Part shown: piece by piece, positions 8,161-16,098 of the stretch
Position numbering within the stretch: the first letter of the stretch is position 1
How the letters are laid out: each line of letters starts with the position of its first letter
Assembly (NCBI RefSeq): GCF_031432425.1
Contig: NZ_JAVKPH010000001.1
Span: 343,381-407,380 of the forward strand
Length of the DNA stretch: 64,000 nt
Source of the DNA: Ruixingdingia sedimenti
GTDB taxonomy: Bacteria > Pseudomonadota > Alphaproteobacteria > Rhodobacterales > Rhodobacteraceae
Direction of reading: 5' to 3'
The notes under the pieces: model-generated
Told to the model about the DNA's origin: nothing
The model's input: only the letters and a program-made list of their open reading frames with translations
Database searches by the model: none
Made by a program: the position numbers and the translations under genes

Positions 8161-8324
8161 GCTTTCCGCCGCGCCAACCGTCGGGCGGACATGGAGGCCG
8201 GGGCTTGCCCCCGGCAGGACCCCCGCCCCCCGACGCCGCCACACCTTCGGCGCGGGCGACAGGTCGCCGCATCGGCGGCAAACCCCGTCCTCGCCAGCCC
8301 CTGCCGATGCGGCGATTGCCCCGC

Positions 8325-8597
8325 TCAGCCGCCCCGGCGCAGGTAATAGGCCGTCGCCTCGCCCTCGGGCAGGCTCGCGATCAGGTCGTGGCCCGCCTCA
8401 CGGGCGAAATGCGGCATGTCGATCACCGCCGCCGGATCGGTCGCCAGCACCCGCAGCACCTGCCCCGGCGCCATCGCCAGCAGCACCTTGCGCGCGCGCA
8501 GCACCGGCAGGGGGCAGAGCAGGCCGCGGGCATCGACCTCTCGGTCCCAAGGGGGATGCGGGGGCGTCTCTGTGTCCCGCTGTGCGCTGCCGCTCAT
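8325..8597 (-). CDS. TusA-family sulfurtransferase-like protein
   Basis: TusA-family proteins carry sulfur as a persulfide on one cysteine, for tRNA thiolation, cofactor synthesis or sulfur metabolism. The 90-residue product has the defining motif DARGLLCPLPVLRARKVL with Cys28 in CPxP and the downstream ATDPAAVIDMPHFAREAGH segment typical of the fold. A 15-20 residue polar N-terminal extension precedes the domain. The start at 8597 has GGAG about ten bases upstream. It stands alone, convergent with fliG and followed upstream by a long non-coding gap, so the context does not reveal the sulfur acceptor. Confidence 0.88.
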   Translation of the reverse strand: MSGSAQRDTETPPHPPWDREVDARGLLCPLPVLRARKVLLAMAPGQVLRVLATDPAAVIDMPHFAREAGHDLIASLPEGEATAYYLRRGG

Positions 8598-9156
8598 CCT
8601 GCCGTTCTCCGGGAACCCGCCCGCGCGGACATCGGGGGCAGCGCCGCGCCGTTCGTAGCTTGCCCCGCGCCGCGACGGCGTGAAACCGATGCGCCCCCCG
8701 CGCTGCCGTTTCTCCGCGCGATCGACCATGCCCGTCTCGGGGGCCGCGTCAGGCCGCTCGCTGCTGTTTCCGCGGGGCGGCGGCAGCCGTCCGGCGCGCC
8801 GCGCGTGCTGCCGATCTCCCACGCGGGCATTCCTGACCGCTCCGGGATCGTGCCGCGCCGCGCATCGCCTTCCCCCAAGGGCAGCCGAAACCGGCGGGGG
8901 GTGTCAGCCTTGCCTGCCCTCCGCAGGCGCACCCGCCGCAGCGGGCGCGTCACACTGTCTGCAAGGCGGCCATGCCTGTCGCGAACCGCGCCGCCAGCCA
9001 GCGCGCACCCCAACCGGTTCGCTACGCCGACGATTCCACCGCCGCGCCGCGCGATGCCGGGCGTTGGCCGGGCAAGGGGTGCGGCAATGGCCAGCCTGTA
9101 CCCGAAGCCGGGCACGGGGCACCCTGCCCCGGTTTCCCCCGCCGCGCCCTGCGCCA
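8598..9156. other. Non-coding gap downstream of zapA with two structured stretches; possible 6S RNA locus
   Basis: No convincing ORF occupies these 559 bases. Two base-paired regions are visible. In 8907-8967, GCCTTGC/GCAAGGC closes a bubble around an inner hairpin with GCGC-rich arms. In 9003-9080, GCACCCC/GGGGTGC closes a longer stem-loop. 6S RNA (ssrS) is known to lie next to zapA in many proteobacteria, and this gap is directly downstream of zapA on its strand. I cannot confirm the 6S consensus by eye, so this is a candidate region only. Confidence 0.3.
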
Positions 9157-9543
9157 TCACCCCGCCTGCGCCGGGGCCAGCCGTTCCTCGGCCGCCTGCG
9201 CCAGCGCCTCGGTGCGCGCGGCGATCTCGGCCAGGGTCTCGACCACCACGGCGGGGATCACCGGCACCTCGATGCGTTCGGGCGCGGGGGCGGGGCGGGT
9301 TTCCAGTTCGGCCACCCGCGCCAGCGCGCCGCGCAGCTGATCCTCCAGCCCCGCCATGCGGTCGGCCAGCATCAGCCCCGCCATCAGCAGCATCCGCCCC
9401 TCGGGCATGCGGCCCATCTGCTGCACCAGCGGCGCGGCCTCTGCATCCAGCAGCGCCGCCGCGGATTGCAGGAACCCCTCTTCGCCCGGCTGGCAGGCGA
9501 CCTGGAAGCTGCGCCCGCCGATGGTGATCGCGACTTCAGGCAT
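9157..9543 (-). CDS. zapA: Cell division protein ZapA
   Basis: ZapA binds and bundles FtsZ protofilaments and helps stabilise the Z-ring at midcell. The 128-residue product starts MPEVAITIGGRSFQVACQPGEE, the usual ZapA head, followed by LMLADRMAGLEDQL and a long helical tail typical of the coiled-coil part. The start at 9543 is set by GAGGAG eight bases upstream and removes six residues from the longest ORF. Its start overlaps the end of the upstream coiled-coil gene by 8 bases, so the two are probably translated together. It diverges, through that partner, from transketolase. Confidence 0.93.
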   Translation of the reverse strand: MPEVAITIGGRSFQVACQPGEEGFLQSAAALLDAEAAPLVQQMGRMPEGRMLLMAGLMLADRMAGLEDQLRGALARVAELETRPAPAPERIEVPVIPAVVVETLAEIAARTEALAQAAEERLAPAQAG

Positions 9544-10033
9544 CGGAACGCTCCTCGGCAAGCAGGGGGTCGAGTTCGGCCAGGATTTCCTCCATCTCGG
9601 CCATTTCCGCCATCCGGGCGGCGCGCAGCGCGTCGAGTTCCGCCAGCATGACCTTGTTGATCAGATGCGCATCCGTGATGCCCGCCGCCACCGCCTCGCG
9701 CAGGGCGCGCAGGGCCTCGCGCAATTGGATGTTGGTCTTGCGCATGCGCTGAAGCTCGATCCCCTGGGTGTCGAGTTGCGCGGTCATCACCTCGATGCGC
9801 TTTTCCAGCGGGACGACGGTCGCGTCCTGACGCTCGCGGATCGCGCGCACGCGCTCGGTCAGCTGCGCATTGGCGTCGCGTTCGACCGCCAGCGCCTCTG
9901 CCAGCCGGGCGATCTCTGCCGCGTCGGCGGGCGCGGAAGCCCCGGATGCAGGGGGAGGCGCGGCCTCCAGCGCCGCCTGCAACCGCATCAGCGCGGCCGA
10001 GATCCGCTTTTCCAGTTCGACAATATCGCCCAT
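9536..10033 (-). CDS. Coiled-coil protein overlapping zapA, possible divisome partner
   Basis: The 165-residue product is almost entirely helical and charged. It has heptad-like runs (MGDIVELEKRISAALMRLQ, then RIEVMTAQLDTQGIELQRM and LREALRALREAVAAGITDAH) and a Pro/Ala-rich hinge near residues 25-38. There is no signal peptide or membrane segment, so it should be cytoplasmic. It overlaps the zapA start by 8 bases, implying translational coupling and related function. A coiled-coil partner would parallel enteric ZapB bridging ZapA, but I see no sequence evidence of homology to ZapB. Function is inferred from context only. Confidence 0.8.
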   Translation of the reverse strand: MGDIVELEKRISAALMRLQAALEAAPPPASGASAPADAAEIARLAEALAVERDANAQLTERVRAIRERQDATVVPLEKRIEVMTAQLDTQGIELQRMRKTNIQLREALRALREAVAAGITDAHLINKVMLAELDALRAARMAEMAEMEEILAELDPLLAEERSDA

Positions 10034-10267
10034 CAGCCCGTTCCTGCCCCCTTGCAAGGGCCCCGCCGGCGGCTTTGCCGCGCATCCGCGCCGAATCGGC
10101 ACTGCGGAACCTGCCCGCGAACTTAGCCAAAACCTGCCGCTTTGTCCCGCCCGCACAAGCCGCAGGCCCGCCCGCGCGGCAAAGCCCCGCCATGCGGCGC
10201 TTGCACTTGCGGCGCGGGCTGGTATCAGGGCCGCAGCCCTGCCCTGCCCCAGCCGAGGATCAGACCC

Positions 10268-12286
10268 GTGGACATTGCCACCCTGCGCGCCACCCATACC
10301 GACCACTGGCAAAAGGCCGCCGCGATCCGCGCGCTGGCGATGGATGCCGTCCAGGCGGCGAATTCCGGCCATCCCGGCATGCCGATGGGCATGGCCGATG
10401 TGGCGACGGTGCTGTTCGAGAACCATCTGAAGTTCGACGCCAGCGCGCCGGACTGGCCCGACCGCGACCGCTTCATCCTGTCGGCGGGTCATGGGTCGAT
10501 GCTGATCTATGCGCTCTTGCACCTGACCGGCTATGCGGATGTGACGCTGGAGCAGGTGAAGAACTTCCGCCAGTGGGGCGCGATCACCGCCGGCCACCCC
10601 GAATACGGCCATGTGAAGGGGGTGGAGACGACGACCGGCCCGCTCGGCCAGGGGATTTCCAATGCCGTGGGCTTTGCCATGGCCGAGGAATCGCTGCGCG
10701 CGCGCTTCGGCGCCAAGGTGGTGGACCATTACACCTGGGTCATCGCCGGCGACGGCTGCCTGATGGAGGGCATCAGCCAGGAGGCGATCGGGCTTGCCGG
10801 CATGCAGCGGCTGAACCGGCTGATCGTGCTGTGGGACAACAACGACATCTCCATCGACGGGCGCATCTCGCTGTCGGATGTGACCGACCAGCGCAAAAGG
10901 TTCGAAGCCGCGGGGTGGAAGGTGCTGTCCTGCGACGGCCACGACCCCGCCGACATCGACCGCGCGCTCAGCGCCGCGAAGGGGTCGGACCGCCCGGTGC
11001 TGGTCGATTGCAAGACGCATATCGGCTATGGCAGCCCCAAGAAACAGGACAGCGCCGCCGCCCATGGCTCGCCCCTCGGCGACGCCGAAATCGCGGCGAC
11101 GAAAGAGATCTACGGCTGGCCCCACGGTCCCTTCGTCATCCCCGCCGACATCAAGGCGCAGTGGGAGGCCATCGGGCGGCGCGGTGCCGCCGCGCGGGCG
11201 GAATGGGAGGCGCGTTTCGCCGCCCAATCCACCGCGAAACAGGCCGAATTCACCCGCGTGATGGCGGGCGAGCCGCCGAAAAAGCTCGCCCCCGCGATCC
11301 GCGCGCTGAAGAAGGATCTGGCCGAAAAGGCCCCCAAGGTCGCCACCCGCAAGGCGAGCGAGATGGCGCTGGCCGCGATCAACCCGGTGATGCCGGAAAC
11401 CATCGGCGGTTCGGCCGACCTGTCGGGGTCGAACCTGACCAGGACCGGCGATCTCGACGTGTTCAATGCCGACAACCGCAAGGGCCGGTATATCCACTAC
11501 GGGATCCGCGAACATGGCATGGCGGCGGCGATGAACGGCCTGGCGCTGCATGGCGGGGTGCGGCCCTATGGCGGCACCTTCCTGTGCTTCACCGATTATG
11601 CGCGCGGCGCGATGCGGCTGTCGGCGCTGATGGGGGTGCCCACGGTCTATGTGATGACGCATGATTCCATCGGGCTCGGCGAGGACGGGCCGACCCACCA
11701 GCCGGTGGAACATCTGGCGATCTGCCGGGCGACGCCCAACACGCTGACCTTCCGCCCCGCCGATGCGGTGGAGACCGCCGAGGCATGGGAAATCGCGCTG
11801 ACGGAAAAGGCGCGCCCCTCGGTCCTCGCGCTCAGTCGCCAGAACCTGCCGGTGCTGCGCACCGCCTTCACCGCGAAGAACCTGACCGCGCAGGGCGCCT
11901 ATGTGCTGGCCGAGGCGACGGGCAAGCGGCAGGCGATCCTGATGGCCACCGGGTCGGAGGTCGAGATCGCCATGGCCGCGCGCGCGGCGCTGGAAGCCGA
12001 AGGCATCGGCACCCGCGTGGTGTCCTTCCCCTGCATGGAACTCTTCGCGGCGCAGGACGAAAGCTACCGCAAGCGCGTGCTGCCCGCGGGCCCGGTGCGC
12101 GTGGCCATCGAGGCCGCGGTACGCCAGCCCTGGGACCGCTGGCTCTTGGGCGAACGCGGGCGCGAGGCGAAGGCGGATTTCGTCGGCATGACGGGCTTCG
12201 GCGCCTCTGCCCCGGCGGAACGGCTCTATGCCGAATTCGGCATCACTGCCGAGGCGACCGTGGCGAAGGTCAAGGCGCTGCTCTGA
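10268..12286 (+). CDS. tkt: Transketolase
   Basis: Thiamine-diphosphate enzyme that moves two-carbon ketol units between sugar phosphates in the pentose phosphate and Calvin cycles. The 672-residue length is standard. The N-terminal ANSGHPGMPMGMADV motif, the ThDP/metal motif GDGCLMEGISQEA (near residue 161) ending in NNDISIDG, and the pyrimidine-domain segment GIREHGMAAAMNGLALHGG are visible. I chose the GTG at 10268, which has GAGGA nine bases upstream; longer in-frame extensions lack a plausible ribosome site. It diverges from the coiled-coil/zapA pair. A GAPDH gene 1.3 kb downstream also belongs to central carbon flow. Confidence 0.97.
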   Translation: MDIATLRATHTDHWQKAAAIRALAMDAVQAANSGHPGMPMGMADVATVLFENHLKFDASAPDWPDRDRFILSAGHGSMLIYALLHLTGYADVTLEQVKNFRQWGAITAGHPEYGHVKGVETTTGPLGQGISNAVGFAMAEESLRARFGAKVVDHYTWVIAGDGCLMEGISQEAIGLAGMQRLNRLIVLWDNNDISIDGRISLSDVTDQRKRFEAAGWKVLSCDGHDPADIDRALSAAKGSDRPVLVDCKTHIGYGSPKKQDSAAAHGSPLGDAEIAATKEIYGWPHGPFVIPADIKAQWEAIGRRGAAARAEWEARFAAQSTAKQAEFTRVMAGEPPKKLAPAIRALKKDLAEKAPKVATRKASEMALAAINPVMPETIGGSADLSGSNLTRTGDLDVFNADNRKGRYIHYGIREHGMAAAMNGLALHGGVRPYGGTFLCFTDYARGAMRLSALMGVPTVYVMTHDSIGLGEDGPTHQPVEHLAICRATPNTLTFRPADAVETAEAWEIALTEKARPSVLALSRQNLPVLRTAFTAKNLTAQGAYVLAEATGKRQAILMATGSEVEIAMAARAALEAEGIGTRVVSFPCMELFAAQDESYRKRVLPAGPVRVAIEAAVRQPWDRWLLGERGREAKADFVGMTGFGASAPAERLYAEFGITAEATVAKVKALL

Positions 12287-12297
12287 CATCTGGCGCG

Positions 12298-12432
12298 CCG
12301 GGGGCTTCGCGCCCCCGGACCCCCGCGGAGTACTTGAGAAAAGGTGAAGGAGAGCGGCGTTTTCCCCGGCAGGCACGCTGCGGGCTTCATCTTGCCCCAA
12401 ATACTCCGGGGGTCCGGGGGCTGGCCCCCGGC
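12298..12432. repeat. Intergenic palindrome-family repeat, full copy (e), between convergent tkt and DUF808 gene
   Basis: Long inverted ends, GGGGGC...GCCCCCGGACCCCCG on the left and CGGGGGTCCGGGGGC...GCCCCCGG on the right, flank GGAGTACTT and the conserved words CTTCATCTTG and AAATACTCC. It fills the gap between two convergent genes and could serve as a two-way terminator. Confidence 0.7.
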
Positions 12433-12459
12433 GCCGCCCCCTACACCCGCGCAATGGGT

Positions 12460-13416
12460 TCAGCCCCGGCGGAAAAGCCCCGCCAGCGGGCCGATCACCC
12501 GGGTGGCGAGCGGGATCAGCGCCAGTCCCAGCACCAGCCCGAAGAGCCCGTCCAGCGCCGCCTTGACCAGCCATTCCACCGCCGCACCCGCCTGCGGCAG
12601 GGCCAGCGCCGCCGCCCCGGCCGCGTGGTGGATGGGTTCGGCCGGCCAGTGCAGGCCGAAATGTTCCAGCCCGTGCAGCACGATGGAGCCGCCCACCCAC
12701 AGCATCGCCGCCGTGCCCACCGTCGACAGCAGCGCCATCAGCCGCGGCATCGCCTGCACCAGCCCGCGCCCCAGCCCCCGGCCCGGGGCGGTGCGCCCTG
12801 TCTGCGCCAGATGCAGCCCGATGTCGTCCATCTTCACGATCAGCGCGACCGAGCCATAGACGCCCGCCGTGATCGCCGCCCCCACCAGCGCCAGCGTCGC
12901 CGCCTCGATCCAGAAGCCGCTGTCGGGAATCGCGGCAAGCGCGATGGCCATGATTTCCGCCGACAGGATGAAATCGGTCTTGATCGCGCCGGCGACCTTT
13001 TCTTCCTCCAGATGCAGGGGATCGGCGGGGGCGAAATCGGCCTCCACCGCCGGATCGGCATGGGGGAAAAGCGCGTGGAACACCTTTTCCGCCCCCTCGA
13101 AGCACAGATAGGCCCCGCCGAGCGCCAGAAGCGGGGTGATCGCCTGCGGCGCGAAAGCCGCGAGCGCCAGCGCCACCGGCAGCAGGATCACCAGCTTGTT
13201 GCGCAGCGACCCGCGCGCGATGCGCCAGATGATCGGCAGTTCGCGGTCGGCGGAAAAGCCGTGGACGTATTTCGGCGTTACCGCCGCGTCGTCGATCACC
13301 ACGCCCGCGGCCTTGGCCCCCGCCTTGGCCGCCGCACCCGCGATGTCGTCGACCGAGGCCGCCGCCACCTTGGCGATCGCCGCCACATCGTCGAGAAGCG
13401 CCAGCAGCCCGCTCAT
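12460..13416 (-). CDS. DUF808 (YedI-like) inner-membrane protein
   Basis: The 318-residue product matches the DUF808 family from its first residues (MSGLLALLDDVAAIAKVAAASVDDIAGAA), through TPKYVHGFSADRELPII and the LALGGAYLCFEGAEKV segment, to several membrane helices in the second half. The family is widespread and uncharacterised, with a suggested transport or membrane-maintenance role at best. Roughly four to six hydrophobic segments are visible. It is convergent with transketolase and diverges from gap about 200 bases away. I see no operon partner. Confidence 0.9.
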   Translation of the reverse strand: MSGLLALLDDVAAIAKVAAASVDDIAGAAAKAGAKAAGVVIDDAAVTPKYVHGFSADRELPIIWRIARGSLRNKLVILLPVALALAAFAPQAITPLLALGGAYLCFEGAEKVFHALFPHADPAVEADFAPADPLHLEEEKVAGAIKTDFILSAEIMAIALAAIPDSGFWIEAATLALVGAAITAGVYGSVALIVKMDDIGLHLAQTGRTAPGRGLGRGLVQAMPRLMALLSTVGTAAMLWVGGSIVLHGLEHFGLHWPAEPIHHAAGAAALALPQAGAAVEWLVKAALDGLFGLVLGLALIPLATRVIGPLAGLFRRG

Positions 13417-13616
13417 CCCCGCCCCCTGTCCTGTTCGCGCCAGCCTAGCCGATCCGCCGGCGGCCGCAACCGGGCGCGAACCCGCCGCGTTTGCGCTATC
13501 ATCGCGGGACGGGCGCTTTTCCGCCTTCCGCCCCGCGGCGGGGCGGGCTATATGCCCGCCGTTGAACGTACATTGGCCAGACCGTGCATCGCACGCGGCA
13601 CGACGGAGACAGGCGC

Positions 13617-14621
13617 ATGACCATTACCCTCGGCATCAACGGTTTCGGGCGCATCGGGCGCTGCACGCTGGCGCATATCGCGGAAAGCGCGCGCCAGGAC
13701 GTCCGCGTGGTGGCGATCAACGCCACCGGCCCCATCGAGACCAACGCGCATCTGCTGAAATACGATTCCGTCCATGGCCGTTTCGGCGGCCGGATCACGG
13801 TCGAGGGCGATACGCTTGACGTGGGTCAGGGCCCGATGCGGGTGATGTCGACCTACAACCCCGAGGAGCTGGACTGGACGGGCGTGGACATCGTGCTGGA
13901 ATGTTCCGGCAAGTTCAACGACCGCGAAAAGGCCGCGGTGCACCTGCGCCACGGGGCGAAACGGGTGCTGGTGTCGGCCCCGGCGAAGGGGGCCGACAAG
14001 ACGGTGGTCTTCGGCGTCAACGACGGCGTGCTGACCAAGGATGACCTCGTGGTGTCCAACGGGTCCTGCACCACCAACTGCCTCGCGCCGCTGGCCAAGG
14101 TCCTGGACGCGGCGGTGGGGATCGAGCGGGGGATCATGACCACGATCCACGCCTATACGGGCGACCAGTTCACGCTCGACCGCCGCCACAAGGATCTCTA
14201 CCGCGCGCGCGCCGCGGCGCTGTCGATGATCCCGACCTCGACGGGCGCGGCGAAGGCCATCGGCGAGGTGCTGCCGCAGCTGAAGGGCAAGCTCGACGGC
14301 TCTGCCATCCGCGTGCCGGTGCCGAACGTGTCGGCGGTGGACCTGACCTTCGAGGCCGGGCGCGACGTGACGGCGGAAGAAATCAACGCCGCCGTGAAGG
14401 CCGCGGCCGAGGGCGGGCTGAAGGGCATCCTTGCGTATGATCCCGAGCCCAAGGTGTCGATCGACTTCAACCACACCGAATATTCCTCGATCTTCGCGCC
14501 GGAACAGACCAAGGTGGTCGGCGGGCGGATGGTGCGGGTACTGTCCTGGTATGACAACGAATGGGGCTTTTCCTGCCGCATGGCCGATGTGGCCGCGGCG
14601 ATGGGGCGGCTTCTGGGCTGA
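13617..14621 (+). CDS. gap: Type I glyceraldehyde-3-phosphate dehydrogenase, NAD-selecting Asp absent
   Basis: Oxidises glyceraldehyde-3-phosphate to 1,3-bisphosphoglycerate, or runs in reverse. The 334-residue enzyme has the dinucleotide fold GINGFGRIGR, the catalytic cysteine in SNGSCTTNCLAP, the phosphate-site region STGAAKAIGEVLP and the ending YDNEWGFSCRMAD. The position equivalent to Asp32 of NAD-specific enzymes is Ala36 (VVAINATGP). Bacillus GapB, which uses NADP, also has Ala there. NADP use, or erythrose-4-phosphate use, is therefore possible. The ATG at 13617 is preceded by GACGGAGACAGGC. A 47-residue membrane protein follows 12 bases later. Confidence 0.95.
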   Translation: MTITLGINGFGRIGRCTLAHIAESARQDVRVVAINATGPIETNAHLLKYDSVHGRFGGRITVEGDTLDVGQGPMRVMSTYNPEELDWTGVDIVLECSGKFNDREKAAVHLRHGAKRVLVSAPAKGADKTVVFGVNDGVLTKDDLVVSNGSCTTNCLAPLAKVLDAAVGIERGIMTTIHAYTGDQFTLDRRHKDLYRARAAALSMIPTSTGAAKAIGEVLPQLKGKLDGSAIRVPVPNVSAVDLTFEAGRDVTAEEINAAVKAAAEGGLKGILAYDPEPKVSIDFNHTEYSSIFAPEQTKVVGGRMVRVLSWYDNEWGFSCRMADVAAAMGRLLG

Positions 14622-14633
14622 GCGGGGTTCCGC

Positions 14634-14777
14634 GTGACCGACCGCGTGGCGCTGTTCCTGGGGCTGGCGATCCTGGCCTTCCTGGTGCTGGACCTCGGCG
14701 TGATGGGCTGGGGGTTCAGCGCCTTTCTGGCCCGGCGCTTTGCGGATCTGGTGCAGTGGGTGGCGTTCTGGCGGTAG
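14634..14777 (+). CDS. Small membrane protein immediately after gap
   Basis: A 47-residue ORF starting at GTG (MTDRVALFLGLAILAFLVLD...). One long hydrophobic helix covers about residues 6-30, followed by an amphipathic tail ending ARRFADLVQWVAFWR. It starts 12 bases after the gap stop and is probably cotranscribed. From general familiarity, similar one-helix proteins follow gap in other Rhodobacteraceae and are sometimes mislabelled as GAPDH; I cannot check that here. The ribosome site is weak, so translation may rely on coupling to gap. Function is unknown. Confidence 0.72.
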   Translation: MTDRVALFLGLAILAFLVLDLGVMGWGFSAFLARRFADLVQWVAFWR

Positions 14778-14930
14778 GGCTGCGCACCACCGTTCCTGCC
14801 ATTGCGCGGGGATGCCGTTAAAATCGGACGCCAAAAGAAGATCAGATAGGCCAGCGCCTGTCCCGGCAGGTTCGCCAGCATGGCGAAAGGGCTGGTTTTT
14901 CGGCCCATAGTCACAAGGCGGCCGGGCATC

Positions 14931-14960
14931 GGGAAACCGGGCGCAAGGCCCGGTTTTCCC
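14931..14960 (-). terminator. Hairpin downstream of coaD
   Basis: Near-perfect arms GGGAAACCGGG and CCCGGTTTTCCC lie about 15 bases past the coaD stop on its strand. There is no strong T-run after it. It may also end gap transcripts coming from the other side. Confidence 0.5.
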
Positions 14961-14975
14961 GCCCCGCGCATACCC

Positions 14976-15467
14976 TCAGCGATAGCGCGCGCGCAGCGCC
15001 GCATCCACCCGGGCGGGGACGAATTTCGACACGTCGCCGCCGAGCCGCGCGATTTCCTTGACCAGTTTCGACGCGATCGCCTGCCGGCGCGCATCGGCCA
15101 TCAGGAACACGGTCTCGACGCTCGGGTCGAGCGCGCGGTTCATGCCGACCATCTGGAATTCGTATTCGAAATCCGCCACCGCGCGCAGGCCGCGGATGAT
15201 CATGGTGGCGCCCACGTCGCGGGCGCAGTCGATGAGCAGGTTCTCGAACGGATGCACCACGATCTCGGTGCCGCGGCATTCGGCCAGCGCGGCGCATTCG
15301 GCCTCTATCATCGCCACCCGTTCCTCCAGCGGGAACAGCGGACCCTTGTCGCGGTTGATCGCGACCCCGATCACCAGCCGGTCCACCAGCTGCGATGCGC
15401 GGCTGATGATGTCCATATGGCCGAGCGTCACCGGGTCGAAAGTGCCGGGATAAAGACCGATGCGCAT
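14976..15467 (-). CDS. coaD: Phosphopantetheine adenylyltransferase
   Basis: Transfers AMP from ATP to 4'-phosphopantetheine, the penultimate step of coenzyme A synthesis. The 163-residue length is standard. The nucleotidyltransferase motif PGTFDPVTLGHMDII at residues 7-22 carries the T/HxGH-type active site. IIRGLRAVADFEYEFQM and the FLMADARRQAIASKLVKEIA region are also family hallmarks. The start at 15467 begins MRIGLYPGTFDP. It precedes, on the same strand, a hairpin facing gap, and lies 113 bases downstream of a CBS-domain gene. Confidence 0.97.
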   Translation of the reverse strand: MRIGLYPGTFDPVTLGHMDIISRASQLVDRLVIGVAINRDKGPLFPLEERVAMIEAECAALAECRGTEIVVHPFENLLIDCARDVGATMIIRGLRAVADFEYEFQMVGMNRALDPSVETVFLMADARRQAIASKLVKEIARLGGDVSKFVPARVDAALRARYR

Positions 15468-15580
15468 GGATCCCCCTCGTATGCCGTCGCCATCGCCGCC
15501 CGACGCAACATCATCACGCGCGCCGATGCAAGACGAAATCGCCGCAGCGCCGCAATCATCGCGCAGCTGCGGCAAGAGGA

Positions 15581-16015
15581 TCAGAATCCCTTGATCATGC
15601 CTTCGAGGGCATCTTTTTCCATCGACAGCTCCATCAGCCGGGCCTTGACCACGTCGCCGATGGAAATGAGCCCGACCATCTGCCCCTCTTCCACCACCGG
15701 CATGTGGCGGAAACGGCCCTCGGTCATGCGTCCCAGCACCGCGTCGGCGGTGTCGCCGCATTGGCAGGTGGAAATGGTGGCGGTCATCAGCCGATCGACG
15801 GGTTCGTCGAGGCAGCCGGTGCCGCGGCGGCCGAGTTCGCGCACCACGTCGCGTTCCGACAGGATCCCGGCGATGCGCTTGCCGTCGGGCGACACGACCA
15901 CCGCCCCGATCCGCCGCGCCGCCATCACCTCGACCGCCGCACGCACGCCCGTTCCGGGGGCCACCGTGACCACGCCGTCATCCGCTTTCGACCTCAGGAT
16001 CTGCTGCACCAGCAT
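15581..16015 (-). CDS. CBS-domain-pair protein
   Basis: The 144-residue product consists of two CBS domains and little else. The first covers about residues 5-65 (VTVAPGTGVRAAVEVMAARRIGAVVV...GILSERDVVREL) and the second about 75-130 (DRLMTATISTCQCGDTADAVLGRM...MPVVEEGQMVGLISIGDVV). CBS pairs bind adenosyl ligands such as AMP, ATP or SAM and usually regulate a partner protein or serve as energy sensors. No partner domain is fused here. It lies upstream of coaD on the same strand, but the 113-base gap makes cotranscription uncertain. Confidence 0.9.
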   Translation of the reverse strand: MLVQQILRSKADDGVVTVAPGTGVRAAVEVMAARRIGAVVVSPDGKRIAGILSERDVVRELGRRGTGCLDEPVDRLMTATISTCQCGDTADAVLGRMTEGRFRHMPVVEEGQMVGLISIGDVVKARLMELSMEKDALEGMIKGF

Positions 16016-16098
16016 GTCTGCCTCCCGCGATGTTGGTGCAAGGCAGCGTCCCCTCGCGGGGGGACTTTGTCAAGCACCGGGTCGCGGATTTGTGCAAC

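Larger units (their letters stand above)
7557..8324. other. Long non-coding gap between convergent fliG and tusA
   Basis: No ORF in this 770-base stretch looks like a protein: all six frames give Arg/Pro/Gly-rich translations with no domain motifs. It holds three repeats described separately: a half copy of the intergenic palindrome family near 7621-7670, another near 8120-8160, and a roughly 110-bp block (7763-7872) that recurs near 45.8 kb. No tRNA-like pattern was seen. It is best read as repeat-laden intergenic DNA between two convergent genes. Confidence 0.6.

Noticed and set aside
8594..9160. A 188-codon reverse ORF after zapA as a gene
   Set aside because: Arg/Gly/Pro-rich translation without motifs, no good ribosome site, and base-paired stretches that suggest RNA or non-coding DNA instead.
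8680..9651. A 323-codon forward ORF across the same gap
   Set aside because: It runs antisense through zapA and has the composition of a GC-driven shadow frame.
9536..13105. An 1189-codon reverse ORF spanning tkt and the DUF808 gene
   Set aside because: Only the last 165 codons, from 10033, have a plausible start and protein-like composition. The rest is antisense to transketolase.
15455..15580. A gene in the gap between coaD and the CBS protein
   Set aside because: The gap is only 113 bases, with no start plus ribosome site pair.
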